The notes: generated by a model from the letters alone, not told the origin. DNA of 64,000 nt from RYN-230 sp963711705 (GCA_963711705.1 CAVQFM010000024.1:55439-119438); one strand, 5' to 3'. Positions 44,261-53,944 are shown, numbered from the stretch's first letter. Program-made: numbers and translations.

Positions 44261-44821
44261 ATGACCGCAACCGAGATCCCAGTCGACAACGGCGTCAACG
44301 TTGAAGCGCTGATCGGGGTCCGCGACGCCTTGCCCGGCACCCCGCAGATCGCGCAGTTCCAATGGCGGTCGACGGTGTCCTGGGTCAACGGCACGCACAG
44401 CCGCTCGGATGTCGAGACGTTCTACGGCTTCGGCGACGAGCAGCAGCACCACACGACGTTCAGCTACGACGTCGATCACCCGCTGCAGTTCGCCGCACAG
44501 GACAACGGTGTCACGCCGGTGGAGTATGTCCTGGTCGCCCTCGGCGGCTGCCTGACCGCTGGCGTGGCCGCCGTCGCCCAGCAGAGGTCGATCCAGCTGC
44601 GGTCGGTGCGGGCCACCCTCGCCGCCGAGATGGACCTGCACGGGATTCTCGGCGCCGACCCGGATGTCCGCAACGGCTTCAGTGGTGTCACCGTCAGCTA
44701 CCAGATCGACGCCGATGCCACCCCCGAGGAGATCAGGGCGCTGGTCGCGCAGTCGCAGAAGCGCTCTGCCGTCTACGACATCCTCACCAACCCGACCAGC
44801 GTCAGCGTTGACGTCTGCTGA
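44261..44821 (+). CDS. OsmC-family protein
   Basis: This is a 186-aa OsmC/Ohr-like protein. The first redox Cys is in VALGGCLTAGVAAVAQQR; the second is expected around VSVSYQ/PTSVSVDVC, where the last residue of the protein is Cys. Residues near PVEYVLVALGGC are diagnostic. AAGGAGG precedes ATG 44261. OsmC proteins reduce peroxides or act on thiol adducts. It is the second gene of the cassette, 97 nt after the SnoaL gene, and its stop lies 31 nt before the monooxygenase start. Confidence 0.88.
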   Translation: MTATEIPVDNGVNVEALIGVRDALPGTPQIAQFQWRSTVSWVNGTHSRSDVETFYGFGDEQQHHTTFSYDVDHPLQFAAQDNGVTPVEYVLVALGGCLTAGVAAVAQQRSIQLRSVRATLAAEMDLHGILGADPDVRNGFSGVTVSYQIDADATPEEIRALVAQSQKRSAVYDILTNPTSVSVDVC

Positions 44822-44852
44822 TCGGGTCCGGGCGAGCAGGGAGGGCACAGCC

Positions 44853-46085
44853 GTGCCGAGTACGACCACCGTCATCGTCGGCGCCGGCCACTGCGGGCTG
44901 GCCATGAGCCACTGCCTTGCCGCCCGTTCGATCGACCACGTCGTCCTCGAACGCGAACAGGTGGCGAACTCGTGGCGCACGCAGCGGTGGGACTCGCTGC
45001 GGCTGCTCACCCCGAACTGGATGACCCGGCTCCCCGGTTTTGGGTACCGCGGTGGCGACCCGCACGGCTACCTCACCGCACGGCAGGTCACGGCGCTGCT
45101 TGAGAACTACGCCGAGACATCCGCGGCGCCGGTACTGGCCGGCACGACGGTGACCTCGGTCGGCGTAGCCGGGGGCGGGTACGTCGTGCGGACCGACCAG
45201 GGTATCTGGCGCGCGCCGACGGTGGTGCTGGCCTGCGGGGCGGCGACGGTGCCCGCGGTGCCGGCGTTGGCGCGGCTGGTACCGGCCCGAATCACCTCAG
45301 TCACCCCGGCGGGCTACCGCAACCCAGGCGAGCTGCCCCCGGGCGGCGTCCTGGTGGTCGGCGCCTCGGCCAGCGGAATCCAGCTCGCCGACGAGCTGTG
45401 CCGCTCCGGCCGCCCGGTCACCCTCGCCGTCGGCGAGCACGTCCGCATGCCACGCACCTATCGCGGCCGGGACATCCTGTGGTGGCTCGACGCCTCAGGG
45501 TTGCTGGACCAGCGCTATGACGGGGTCGATGATCTGGTGCGGGCGCGGAACGTACCGTCTATGCAGCTGGTTGGCTCCCCGGGCCGAACGGTCGACCTGA
45601 ACGCTTTGAGCTCGGCCGGGGTGCGGCTGGCCGGCCGCCTGGCCGGGATCGCCGACGGGGTCGCCCAGTTCTCCGGGTCGCTGCCCAACGTGTGCGCGCT
45701 GGCCGATCTGAAGCTGGGGCGGCTGCTGAACACGATCGACGCCTGGGCGGGGGCGGCTGGTGAGCGGTTCGCGCCGACGGCCGTGCGCAGTACGCCGCTG
45801 GGCCTGGACCTGCGGTCCGGGGAGATCAGCACGATTGTGTGGGCGACGGGATACCGGCCTGATCTGTCCTGGCTCGATGTCCCGGTGCTCGACAACAGAG
45901 GCCGGGTCGTCCACGACGGCGGTGTGACGGCCTGCCCGGGCCTCTACCTGATCGGCATGCCGTTCCTGCGCCGCCGCAAGTCGAGCCTGATAGATGGGGC
46001 GGCGGACGACGCCGCGGAACTGGCCACGCACCTCGCCGGTCATCTCGGCGCCCTCGGCGGCTGCCGTGAAAGGAGCGCGTCATGA
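44853..46085 (+). CDS. FAD/NAD(P)-dependent monooxygenase (FMO-like)
   Basis: This is a 410-aa two-dinucleotide-fold flavoprotein. The FAD loop is VIVGAGHCGLAMSHCL at the N-terminus, the NAD(P) loop VVGASASGIQLADEL is at about residue 165, and TIVWATGYRPDLSWLDVP is the ATG motif of the FMO group. GTG 44853 has GGGAGG upstream. It resembles the ArsO/YUCCA-like class of single-component monooxygenases. The stop overlaps the P450 start by 4 nt (ATGA), showing coupled translation. The substrate is unknown. Confidence 0.88.
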   Translation: MPSTTTVIVGAGHCGLAMSHCLAARSIDHVVLEREQVANSWRTQRWDSLRLLTPNWMTRLPGFGYRGGDPHGYLTARQVTALLENYAETSAAPVLAGTTVTSVGVAGGGYVVRTDQGIWRAPTVVLACGAATVPAVPALARLVPARITSVTPAGYRNPGELPPGGVLVVGASASGIQLADELCRSGRPVTLAVGEHVRMPRTYRGRDILWWLDASGLLDQRYDGVDDLVRARNVPSMQLVGSPGRTVDLNALSSAGVRLAGRLAGIADGVAQFSGSLPNVCALADLKLGRLLNTIDAWAGAAGERFAPTAVRSTPLGLDLRSGEISTIVWATGYRPDLSWLDVPVLDNRGRVVHDGGVTACPGLYLIGMPFLRRRKSSLIDGAADDAAELATHLAGHLGALGGCRERSAS

Positions 46086-47677
46086 ACGAGCATCCCCTGG
46101 CCACGGCGATCGCCGCAGCCGTGGCCGGCCGGGACAGCGTCCGGCTAGCCGCTGCGGTCACCGACACTGTCCGGCTGCGGGCGCTGCTGCCGGGCGGCCC
46201 GATCGAAGATCATGGCCGCGATGCCGTCGTCGCCCGCTTCGGCGGATGGTTCGCCGGCATGGACAGCGTCCACCTGGTGGAGTCGGCAGGCGAGGCGATC
46301 GCCGACCGGCTCCTGATCCACTACCGGCTGGACCTGGCCCAGCGGGGCACCCGCTGGGCCTGCACACAGACCTCGATCTGCAAGATCAACGACGGCCGTC
46401 TGGCCACCATTGACCTGCTCTGCTCAGGCTTCCGCGAGAGCAACGCCGCCGAGATGGGCAACCCGGCACTCGACGCGTGGGGCGACTACGACCGAGACGA
46501 CCCGTACCCACTGTTCGCACAGGTCCAGGCCGCCGGCCCGGTGCACGAGGTCACGCTGGCCGACGGGCACCGCGCACGGCTGATCGTCCGTCACGAGGAG
46601 GCGAAGGCCGCCCTCAACCACGCCGCCCTGTCCAAGGACATGCACGCCGCACTCGCCCGTGACGGGGCGGTCGTCGCCGAGGGCCTGCCCGGCCCCGCCT
46701 TCGCCCGGCACATGCTGAGCGTCGACCCGCCCGACCACACCCGGCTGCGCCGGCTGGCCTCGGCTGCATTCAGCCGGCCACGGATCGCGGCCCTGCGGCC
46801 ACGTGTGCAGGCGATCACCGACTGGCTGCTGGACGACCTCGAGGCCTGCGGCGACACTGTCACCGACCTGGTCAAGGGCTTCGCCTTCCCGCTGCCGTTC
46901 ACCGTGATCAGCGAACTGCTCGGCGTCCCCGAACCAGACCGGAACCAGCTGGGGAGCTGGTTCACCACACTGCTCGCGCCGTCGTCAGCGCCCGAGCCAC
47001 CGGCCGAGGCCATGGCGGCCTCGGTGAACATCGTGCAGTACCTGACCGGGCTCCTCGCCCGCAAGCGTGCCACCCCCAGCGAGGATCTAGTCACCGACCT
47101 GGTACGCGCGGCCGATCAGGACGGCGCTCTATCCGAGCAGGAGATGCTCTCCACCATCTTCCAGCTGGTGGTCGCCGGGCACGACACCACAACCAGCCTG
47201 ATCGGCAACGGGACAGTCGCCCTGCTGCTGCACCCCGAACAACGCGACGCACTCGTCGCCGACCCGGCCCTGGTACCGCACGCGATCGAGGAAATCCTGC
47301 GGTGGGACGCCCCGGTGCCGCACGCGACGTTCAGGTACACCACCCAGGACGTCACCCTCGGCGGGACCGTCATCCCCGCCTTCACCCAGGTGATCATCTC
47401 GCTGGCCGCGGCCAACCGGGACCCGGCCCGGTACGGCAACCCGGGAACCCTCGACATCACCCGGACCGACACCAGCCACCTGGCCTTCGGCCACGGCATT
47501 CACCACTGCCTGGGTGCCCGGCTGGCCCGGCTCGAGGGCTTGATAGCATTCACCACCCTGCACGGCCGCTTTCCCACCATGCGGCTGGCCGTCCCACGGT
47601 CGGCGCTGCGCTGGGGCCACGGTGACGGGCTGGTACTGCGCGGCCTGTCCGAACTGCCGGTCATCCTGCGCCCGTAA
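46082..47677 (+). CDS. cytochrome P450 with N-terminal NTF2/SnoaL-like domain
   Basis: The product is 531 aa, about 120 longer than a bacterial P450. Residues 1-115 are an NTF2-like domain (ATAIAAAVAGRDSVRLAAAV, GRDAVVARFGGWFAGMDSVH, YRLDLAQRGTRWACTQTSIC). The P450 follows, with oxygen-binding AGHDTTTS near residue 365, the ExxR helix EEILR and heme loop FGHGIHHCLGARLARLE with Cys near 475. The last gene of the cassette, it starts inside the FMO stop codon. The fused NTF2 domain may present or trap the substrate. A redox partner is not encoded nearby, so it would use housekeeping ferredoxins. Confidence 0.92.
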   Translation: MNEHPLATAIAAAVAGRDSVRLAAAVTDTVRLRALLPGGPIEDHGRDAVVARFGGWFAGMDSVHLVESAGEAIADRLLIHYRLDLAQRGTRWACTQTSICKINDGRLATIDLLCSGFRESNAAEMGNPALDAWGDYDRDDPYPLFAQVQAAGPVHEVTLADGHRARLIVRHEEAKAALNHAALSKDMHAALARDGAVVAEGLPGPAFARHMLSVDPPDHTRLRRLASAAFSRPRIAALRPRVQAITDWLLDDLEACGDTVTDLVKGFAFPLPFTVISELLGVPEPDRNQLGSWFTTLLAPSSAPEPPAEAMAASVNIVQYLTGLLARKRATPSEDLVTDLVRAADQDGALSEQEMLSTIFQLVVAGHDTTTSLIGNGTVALLLHPEQRDALVADPALVPHAIEEILRWDAPVPHATFRYTTQDVTLGGTVIPAFTQVIISLAAANRDPARYGNPGTLDITRTDTSHLAFGHGIHHCLGARLARLEGLIAFTTLHGRFPTMRLAVPRSALRWGHGDGLVLRGLSELPVILRP

Positions 47678-48084
47678 CGGGAACCACCACCGCGCCCGTG
47701 ATCGTCTCACTGGCGGATCCCCATATGGCACACGTAAGTGGAACATCCCTACGGCACAGCGGCGGAGAGAAAGGTAATCGGTGACAATCCCGCCGCCTTT
47801 CGGTCGGTCAGGGTGCACTGTCGGGCTGGCTAGGGTTGCGGCCCAGCTTGAGAATGGGCTGACGGCTTGCCCGTCTTGATAACGATTCGCCGGCCAGGCC
47901 CGCGGCCAAGACCGCGCTGCGGTTCCGGGGACGGCGGGTGCTGCCCAGACCGCTGCAGTCACCACCATGGCGGCCGTCATCACCGCGCTGGCTGTGCACA
48001 CGGCCGGCTGAGCATGCAAAGAAGGAGCACGCCGCAGGCACCGTGCCTACGCGCCGATAAGGGCGCGGAGCGGAAGCCCGATGG
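47678..48084. other. 407-nt interval between P450 and SARP genes
   Basis: No firm gene. A short frame of 32 codons (GTG 47781, AGAAAGGT upstream) is possible but not supported by any similarity. The P450 and SARP genes converge here, so terminators are expected. Confidence 0.3.
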
Positions 48085-48861
48085 TTACCTGGCGTTGGTG
48101 ACCGGCCCGGCCGGTTCGTCGAGCGGCTGCCCGCGGAGCAGCCGGGCATGCAGCGCCTGGGTTGCCGGGCACGGCGAGACTCCCAGTTCCTCGCGCAGCA
48201 ACTGGCGCAGCTGGTCATAGGCGGCGAGCGCGGCCGCAGCGTCACCGCGCGCGGCGAGCGCCCGCATCAGCAGCCCGTGCCCGGTCTCGGCCAGCGGGGC
48301 CTGTGCCACCAGGCGGCGTGCGGCCCGCTCGGCGGCCGGCAGCTCCGTCCCCCCGATGCCCAGGCACGCCTCGCTATAGCAGGCAAGCGCTCGTTCGTAG
48401 ATCACCTCCAGCTGCCGGCGCCACTCGTCGATCCAGGGCGCCTCGAACTCGGCCAGGAACCGTCGGCGCGAGGCGTACAGGGCAGCGAGCGCGACTGGCC
48501 ACGCACGGCGCCAGTCCCGCAGTGCCACCGCGGACTCCGCCGAATGCAGGGACGTCGTGGCCATGTCGAGGTCCACCGCCGAGCCCGCCGGCAGCACCAG
48601 CTGCACGGTGCGCCGGCCCGAGATCTCAGCGGGCGCGAGCAGCGTGCGGACCTTCGACAGCAGCACTGTCAGTGTGCCGGCGGCTCCGGGGCCGCCTTTG
48701 GGCCAAAGGGCGTCGAGCACGACTGTCCGCTCGACTGGTTGCGCACGGTAGGTGGCGAGGTATGCGACCAGCAGCCGGCCCTGCCGGCCGGGAAGCCGCG
48801 ACTCGACCTGCCGCCCATCGATTACGACGGCGAACCGCCCGCACAGCTGGATCCGTACCAT
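48085..48861 (-). CDS. SARP-family regulator (OmpR-type DNA-binding + BTAD)
   Basis: This is a 258-aa compact SARP: MVRIQLCGRFAVVIDGRQVE, the winged helix LVAYLATYRAQPVERTVVLDALWP...GTLTVLLSKVRTLL, and then the BTAD helices (AEFEAPWIDEWRRQLEVIYERALA, AAERAARRLVAQAPLAETGHGLLMRAL). SARPs activate biosynthetic genes. It is divergent from a DUF1059 gene, and its 5' region is repeated in degenerate form at about 43502-43679 on the far side of the P450 cassette. That makes the cassette a likely target. ATG 48861 follows AAGGGC. Confidence 0.9.
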   Translation of the reverse strand: MVRIQLCGRFAVVIDGRQVESRLPGRQGRLLVAYLATYRAQPVERTVVLDALWPKGGPGAAGTLTVLLSKVRTLLAPAEISGRRTVQLVLPAGSAVDLDMATTSLHSAESAVALRDWRRAWPVALAALYASRRRFLAEFEAPWIDEWRRQLEVIYERALACYSEACLGIGGTELPAAERAARRLVAQAPLAETGHGLLMRALAARGDAAAALAAYDQLRQLLREELGVSPCPATQALHARLLRGQPLDEPAGPVTNAR

Positions 48862-48955
48862 GCCCTTATCGTTCGTTTCAACGTTTCGGCAACCTATCGG
48901 CCCAAGATAGTCACAAGGCCCGGGCCCGACAATCGCCGGCAGAAGGGGCAAGCCG

Positions 48956-49123
48956 ATGGCCAGCCAGGTGACCTGCGAATGCGGATACGTCATGCGTGAC
49001 GACAACGACGACGAGGACCGCGTCGTGGCACTGGTCCGCGACCACATCCGCGCGGATCACCCCGAGCTGCTCGACATGGCAACCCCGGAGATGATCAGGA
49101 CCTGGATCGAGATCACCCCGTAG
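48956..49123 (+). CDS. DUF1059-type small protein
   Basis: A 55-aa acidic protein: CECGYVMRDDNDDEDRVVAL, VRDHIRADHPELLDMATPEM. The two Cys and the HIRADHPEL segment are characteristic of DUF1059. AAGGGG lies 7 nt before ATG 48956. It is divergent from the SARP gene, with 94 nt between the two starts. Function unknown. Confidence 0.8.
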   Translation: MASQVTCECGYVMRDDNDDEDRVVALVRDHIRADHPELLDMATPEMIRTWIEITP

Positions 49124-49362
49124 TGGCGATCAGCGATACCCACCCAGTGAACGGTGACGCTCAACGCCGCGACAGGGGATACCCACGTGCACGGCGGCAG
49201 GATCGTTTTCGGCGTCTACTGCGCTGGCCGCGTGACGACGATTGCCCCGCATGCGCCGTATCCGGGGGGCAGAGTGAGCGCAGCCTGTTCACTTAGCCAG
49301 CCCGGTGTGGTACCGGTAGATCAGACGGGAAAGAGGGCCGCAGTTCGATTGCGGGGGCGGAC

Positions 49363-49932
49363 ATGACGGCACCAAGCACGCCGGGTGGAAGGCCGGCCGC
49401 GATGCGGCTGGCAGCTATAGGTTTGCTGGCTGTTGCAGTGACCGTGACGCTGTATGTGGCCGGCCGGGTCCACACGGTCAACCCCGCGTTCAGCCTGTTC
49501 GGGCGGCAGTACATCGCTGCAGTCGCGCTGAAGGCGGTGCTGGCCACCGTGGTGCTGGGCCTGGCCGTGCTACAGGTGCTGCTCGCCCTCTGGATTTACC
49601 GGAAGCTGCCGCTGGCAGGCAGCCCGCCGCGTCCGGTACCGCTGGCGCACCGGATTGTGGGCTTCGGGCTGTTCGCTCTTACCCTGCCGATCGCGGTGCA
49701 CTGCGTGATCGCCTACGGCGTGCAGCTGACCAGCCTGCGGGTGGCCGTGCATTCCCTGGCCGGGTGCTTTTTCTACGGTGCCTTCGTCGCGAAGGTGCTG
49801 CTCGTGCAGACCAGGCGGCTTCCCGGATGGGTGCTGCCGGCAGCGGGGGGCACACTAGCGGTCGTCATCGTCGTTCTCTGGTACACGTCGGCGCTGTGGT
49901 ACTACAACGGCTACCAGCTTCCGCACATCTAG
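49363..49932 (+). CDS. five-helix membrane protein, DUF6529-like
   Basis: A 189-aa membrane protein with about five hydrophobic segments (AMRLAAIGLLAVAVTVTLYVAG, AAVALKAVLATVVLGLAVLQVLLALWI, IVGFGLFALTLPIAVHCVIAYG, LAGCFFYGAFVAKVLLV, LAVVIVVLWYTSALWYY). Two His (HRIVGFGLF, HCVIAYG, VHSLAG) lie near the membrane faces, which hints at a cytochrome b-like heme protein. ATG 49363 has a weak GGGGGCGG site. Function unknown. Confidence 0.75.
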   Translation: MTAPSTPGGRPAAMRLAAIGLLAVAVTVTLYVAGRVHTVNPAFSLFGRQYIAAVALKAVLATVVLGLAVLQVLLALWIYRKLPLAGSPPRPVPLAHRIVGFGLFALTLPIAVHCVIAYGVQLTSLRVAVHSLAGCFFYGAFVAKVLLVQTRRLPGWVLPAAGGTLAVVIVVLWYTSALWYYNGYQLPHI

Positions 49933-50077
49933 GCTGCCCGGTCATCGGCGGCGCAGGCCGCCGATGGCTACAGGATGCGAGAACGGGCTGGCCACACCCG
50001 GGCGGGAAGAGACTGGGGGTCAGCCGGTGGGGATGCCTCGGGCGGCTGAACGGCCTTCCAGCGCTGCTACTTCGCGG

Positions 50078-50284
50078 TCACCTAGCAGATCGGTGTCGGC
50101 GAACGACCGCCACAAGTACACCGACACCGGCGAGCAAGAGCAACGATGAGACGTTGATCAACCCGAAGGTGGCCAATACCAGCCCGCCGATGACTACTGC
50201 CAGCGTCACCCGACGCCTCGGCCCCGGGCCTGACGCTCGGTCCAGCCATCGGAACGGTCGCCCAGGGTTACGTCGGCTTTTCGC
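50078..50284 (-). pseudogene. truncated small membrane protein (DUF3040-like C-terminus)
   Basis: The minus strand is open from 50284 to a TGA at 50078. It encodes RRNPGRPFRWLDRASGPGPR, followed by two hydrophobic stretches (VTLAVVIGGLVLATFGLINV, SSLLLLAGVGVLVAVV) and a basic end. This is the typical C-terminus of small DUF3040-type membrane proteins, but the charged N-terminal helix and a start codon are missing. Confidence 0.45.
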
Positions 50285-51047
50285 TCAAGCGGCTGGACTT
50301 GCCCTCTGGTCTCGTGGCTCTGCATATCTACTAACACGTATAGCTGGCTTGGGTTCATCGGCCAACAGCCCGATGGCGAGCTATCGATGAGACCCTGCGT
50401 CCCGGGCGGGCAGGCCAGCCGAATCGTTGGCGCGTGTCTGGCTTCCTTGGCACAGGCGGGCCGTGACCCAGAAGTGCCAGTCGTTGTCGCCCGCGTGCTC
50501 CGGCGGGTCGGCGCGGCCTGAGATCGGCCAAATGAACAAACGGAAACACCGAATCGTGAAACCAGGTGCGGCGCGCCATCCGGCGGACAGCCGCATACGG
50601 GGAGGACCGACATGTCTGGTGCTGGCCGAACGGGCGCAGGTACGGCTGCGTCGCTGGCCGTCGCGATGATCGCTAGCTCGGCTGCGTCACTCGTTATCAG
50701 GGGCAAGCCTCCCTGCCGACTATGCGTGATCGGGAGAGCGAGCTGAGGTGATCGTTTGTGCGCTGCGTATCGGGGCGACTTACCCGGATTGGTAGGCAGA
50801 CGTTCGTGGGCACCGCCCGTCATCCCGGGCTCGCCCTGCTGATATGGCCGTCGTTTCGTGGAGAGCCTGTGAGACTCACCTAGCTGCCCGGGGGCTCATC
50901 AGCTGACGATGGGGACGGTTGTCGTTGACCGCTTGGTGGACACGAGCGGCATGGCCAGCCGAGGCCGAAGCGGTGATCGGTGAGCTATGTTGATGTGGGG
51001 CGCATCGTGCGAGACGGACCGGGGTGCGCGAGTCGGGGGAGGGTGCA
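50285..51047. other. 763-nt interval without a supportable gene
   Basis: Only overlapping low-quality frames occur on either strand. The FAD oxidase promoter should lie in the last 200 nt. Nothing else is recognised. Confidence 0.4.
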
Positions 51048-52416
51048 ATGACGGGCGGTTCTGTTCCTCAAGAGGCGGTTGACCAGCTGCGGGCGACGAT
51101 CTCGGGTGAGACCCTCACTCCGGTCGATGCCGCCTACGACGCGGTGCGTCAGGTCCACAACGGCATGATCGACAAGCGCCCGGCCGTCATTGTCCGGTGC
51201 CAGAACACCGCCGACATCGCGGATGCCGTGAAGTTCGCCAGAGAGCACGACCTGGAGATCTCGGTCCGCGGCGGTGGCCACAACGTGGCGGGGCGCGCTG
51301 TGACCGACAGTGGCCTCATGATCGACACCCAGACCATGAAGGGCGTTCATGTTGACCCGGCCACTCGGCGCGTGCGGGCCCAGGCTGGGCTGAGCTGGAA
51401 CGAGTACAACCGGGCTACCGCTGCTTACGGCCTGGCGACGACCGGCGGTGTCGTGTTCGACAACCGGCATCGCCGGGCTGACGCTCGGTGGCGGGCTTGG
51501 CTGGCTGATGGGCAAGTACGGGATGGCCGTCGACAACGTCCGTTCCGTGGAGCTCGTGGACGCCAACGGTCAGATCCACACGGCCGACGCCGAGCAGAAT
51601 CCCGACCTGTACTGGGCGCTGCGAGGCGGGGGCGGGAACTTCGGCGTGGCAGCGTCCTTCGACTACGACGCCCATCCCGTGTCGATGATCTACGGCGGGC
51701 TGATCGCCTTCGCCCTGCCCGACGCGCCCAAGGTGTGGGAGTTCTTCGGTGACTTCGCCGCGAAGAGCCCTGACGAGCTAGTGCTGATGATGGCGCTCGT
51801 GCACGCTCCCGACGGGTCGGGACACAAGATCGCCGCTGTCGCCATGTGCCATTGCGGCGACCTGGCGAAGGGCGAGAAGGCCGCGGCCGCCATTCGTGGG
51901 GCCGCGACCCCGCTGATGGACATGCTCGGGCCGCTCCCGTACCCCGTACAGAACACCTTGCTCGACCCGGGGTTCCCTGAGGGTGCCCGCAACTACTGGA
52001 AGTCCGCCTACTTCAAGGAGATCACGGCCGACACCGTGTCCGTCATGGCGGAGCGGTTCGCCCAGACCCCGTCGATCATGACGGCAATGGTCATCGAGCA
52101 CTTCCACGGCGCTGTCACCCGCGTCCCCCCGACGGCCACCGCATTTCCGCATCGGGAACCGGGCTACAACCTCGTCATCCCCGGCGTGTGGACCGACGCC
52201 AGAGACGACGACGCCAACATCGCCTGGGTCAAAGACACCTTCGACGCGCTCGCTCCGTACACGGCCGACTCGGTCTACGTGAACTACCTGGCCGACGACG
52301 ACACCGCGCGAGTGCAGGCCGCGTACGGGCCCACCTGGGATCGGCTGCGACAGGTCAAGCGTACGTACGACCCCGAGAACGTCTTCCACCTCAACCAAAA
52401 CGTCACGCCCGCATAG
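51048..52416 (+). pseudogene. BBE-type FAD-linked oxidase, one-base frameshift
   Basis: This is a berberine-bridge-like oxidase. ATG 51048 (GGGGGAGGG upstream) begins the FAD-binding PCMH domain with the flavinylation motif RGGGHNVAG. The frame is lost near 51460 and resumes in the +1 frame as TTGIAGLTLGGGLGWLMGKYG, running to the BBE end YGPTWDRLRQVKRTYDPENVFHLNQN at 52416. An extra T in GTGTTCGAC (51450-51458) accounts for it. Joined, the protein is about 455 aa, the family length. It would oxidise an alcohol or sugar-like substrate with O2. Confidence 0.8.
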
Positions 52417-52757
52417 CCGTATCTGCATTCCGACCGTCGCCTACGCCGACGTCACGGCAGGATCCGTGAACCGCCCGGGTTCTCTCAACACGTCCTGAGC
52501 GCAGGGCGAGGATGGAGAAATGGCGTATCTGGGTTGTTCGGTTTGGCGGGAGCTGCGGGGCGGCGCCGGACGCCGCGGCCAGCCGCCGTGGCCCACCCAA
52601 ACGGGCAGCTCGCCAGCGAGCCGGACCGGACCTTCGGCCGGCCACGGCTGAGCGAGCAACAGCTCAACTGTCATAGAGCGCTTCTCGGGCATTCGGCGCT
52701 GTATCGAGCTGCCGGGATCGCATTGTCGCGCTCGTGCAGGGCGGGGAAGATCGCTGC
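52417..52757. other. 341-nt interval upstream of the amidase
   Basis: No gene is supported on either strand. Confidence 0.35.
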
Positions 52758-53684
52758 ATGACTGGCCACCAGCTCGATCCGTCACCGTCGACGACAGTAG
52801 ACGTGTTCTCCCGTGATCTGCCGCCGGTACTGACCGTGGACCCCGGCGACACGATCGTGCTGCGCTCACTAAACGCGTCCGGGCACCTGCAGCCGCAGAC
52901 GTTCCCTGGCGAGAGGGTGCCGGCGATGGCCAGCAAGAGGCGCAGCGGCCATTGCCTGACCGGGCCGATCGCTGTTCGCGGTGCGGTGCCCGGCGAGGTG
53001 CTTGCGGTGCGCTTCATTTCCCTGCGGCCAGACACCTGGGGCTACACTGTCGCCGCGGGCCGCGACACCCCGCTGACCAGGCGGCTCGGCCTGCACGAGG
53101 GCCCGCCTGCCTGGCTGCTGTGGCAGATTGACGCCGACGCGGGCACAGCGACCAGCGACCAGGGGCACACGGTGCGGATAGCCCCGTTCCATGGCGTAAC
53201 GGGCGTGGCCTGGGACGAGCCAGGCGAGCACTCCACCATCCCGCCCAGGCCGGTCGGCGGCGGCAACATCGACTGCAAGGAACTGGTCGCCGGATCGATC
53301 CTGTACCTGCCGGTTGCCGTGCCTGGTGCGCTGCTGAGCATTGGCGACGGCCATGCCGCCCAAGGCGACGGAGAGGTGGCGGGTACCGCTATCGAGTGCG
53401 GTATGACGACCGGGCTTCAGCTCGAGCTGGTCACCGACCGGCCGGTTCCAGGAGTGCACGCGGAAACTCCCGCTGGCCAGATCACCTTTGGCTTCAGCCC
53501 GGATCTCAATGCGGCAATGGGCGATGCGCTCGATGCGATGCTGACCTGGCTGCAGGCCAGCTACAAAGTTGGCAAGGCAACGGCGCTGGCGCTGGCCAGC
53601 CCGGTGCTCGACCTGAGAGTCACGCAGGTGGCGAACCAGTCCTGGGGCGTTCATGCGCTACTTCCGGCAGGCGCAATCAGCTGA
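52758..53684 (+). CDS. acetamidase/formamidase family amide hydrolase
   Basis: This is a 308-aa FmdA/AmdA-type enzyme: TVDPGDTIVLRSLNASGHLQPQ, TGPIAVRGAVPGEVLAVRFI, PPRPVGGGNIDCKELVAGSILYLPV and the metal/active segment GDGHAAQGDGEVAGTAIECGM. Hydrolysis of formamide, acetamide or related amides in the cytoplasm is expected. ATG 52758 is placed 8 nt after GGGGAAG, so it is preferred to GTG 52734. It is isolated from nitrogen genes. Confidence 0.9.
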   Translation: MTGHQLDPSPSTTVDVFSRDLPPVLTVDPGDTIVLRSLNASGHLQPQTFPGERVPAMASKRRSGHCLTGPIAVRGAVPGEVLAVRFISLRPDTWGYTVAAGRDTPLTRRLGLHEGPPAWLLWQIDADAGTATSDQGHTVRIAPFHGVTGVAWDEPGEHSTIPPRPVGGGNIDCKELVAGSILYLPVAVPGALLSIGDGHAAQGDGEVAGTAIECGMTTGLQLELVTDRPVPGVHAETPAGQITFGFSPDLNAAMGDALDAMLTWLQASYKVGKATALALASPVLDLRVTQVANQSWGVHALLPAGAIS

Positions 53685-53944
53685 CAGGACAGGGCACGTT
53701 GAGGCCCGGTGAGCCTGGCCCGCATATCCGCTGCCGGCCGCTTCCTGGTCTGATTTTCGAACGATGCGCGGGCCACTTTCCCGGGCATCGACACCCCAAT
53801 ACGGTCGATATCGTCTGGCTGGCGGCGCGTTCGCCGTGAAGAGGCACTGGCCGCTGGGACTTCTTACTCATTCCGGTGACCTTCGCGGCGCGATATCGGA
53901 TGGTTGTGGTCACGCGGAGAGTAACAAGTCGGCGGACGGGCCAG

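Noticed and set aside
47129..48019. 296-codon minus-strand frame over the end of the P450
   Set aside because: It is antisense to the P450 heme-binding region and has no homology.
49154..49366. 70-codon plus-strand frame before the DUF6529 gene
   Set aside because: It lacks a ribosome site and any recognisable pattern; it is probably upstream sequence of the membrane-protein gene.
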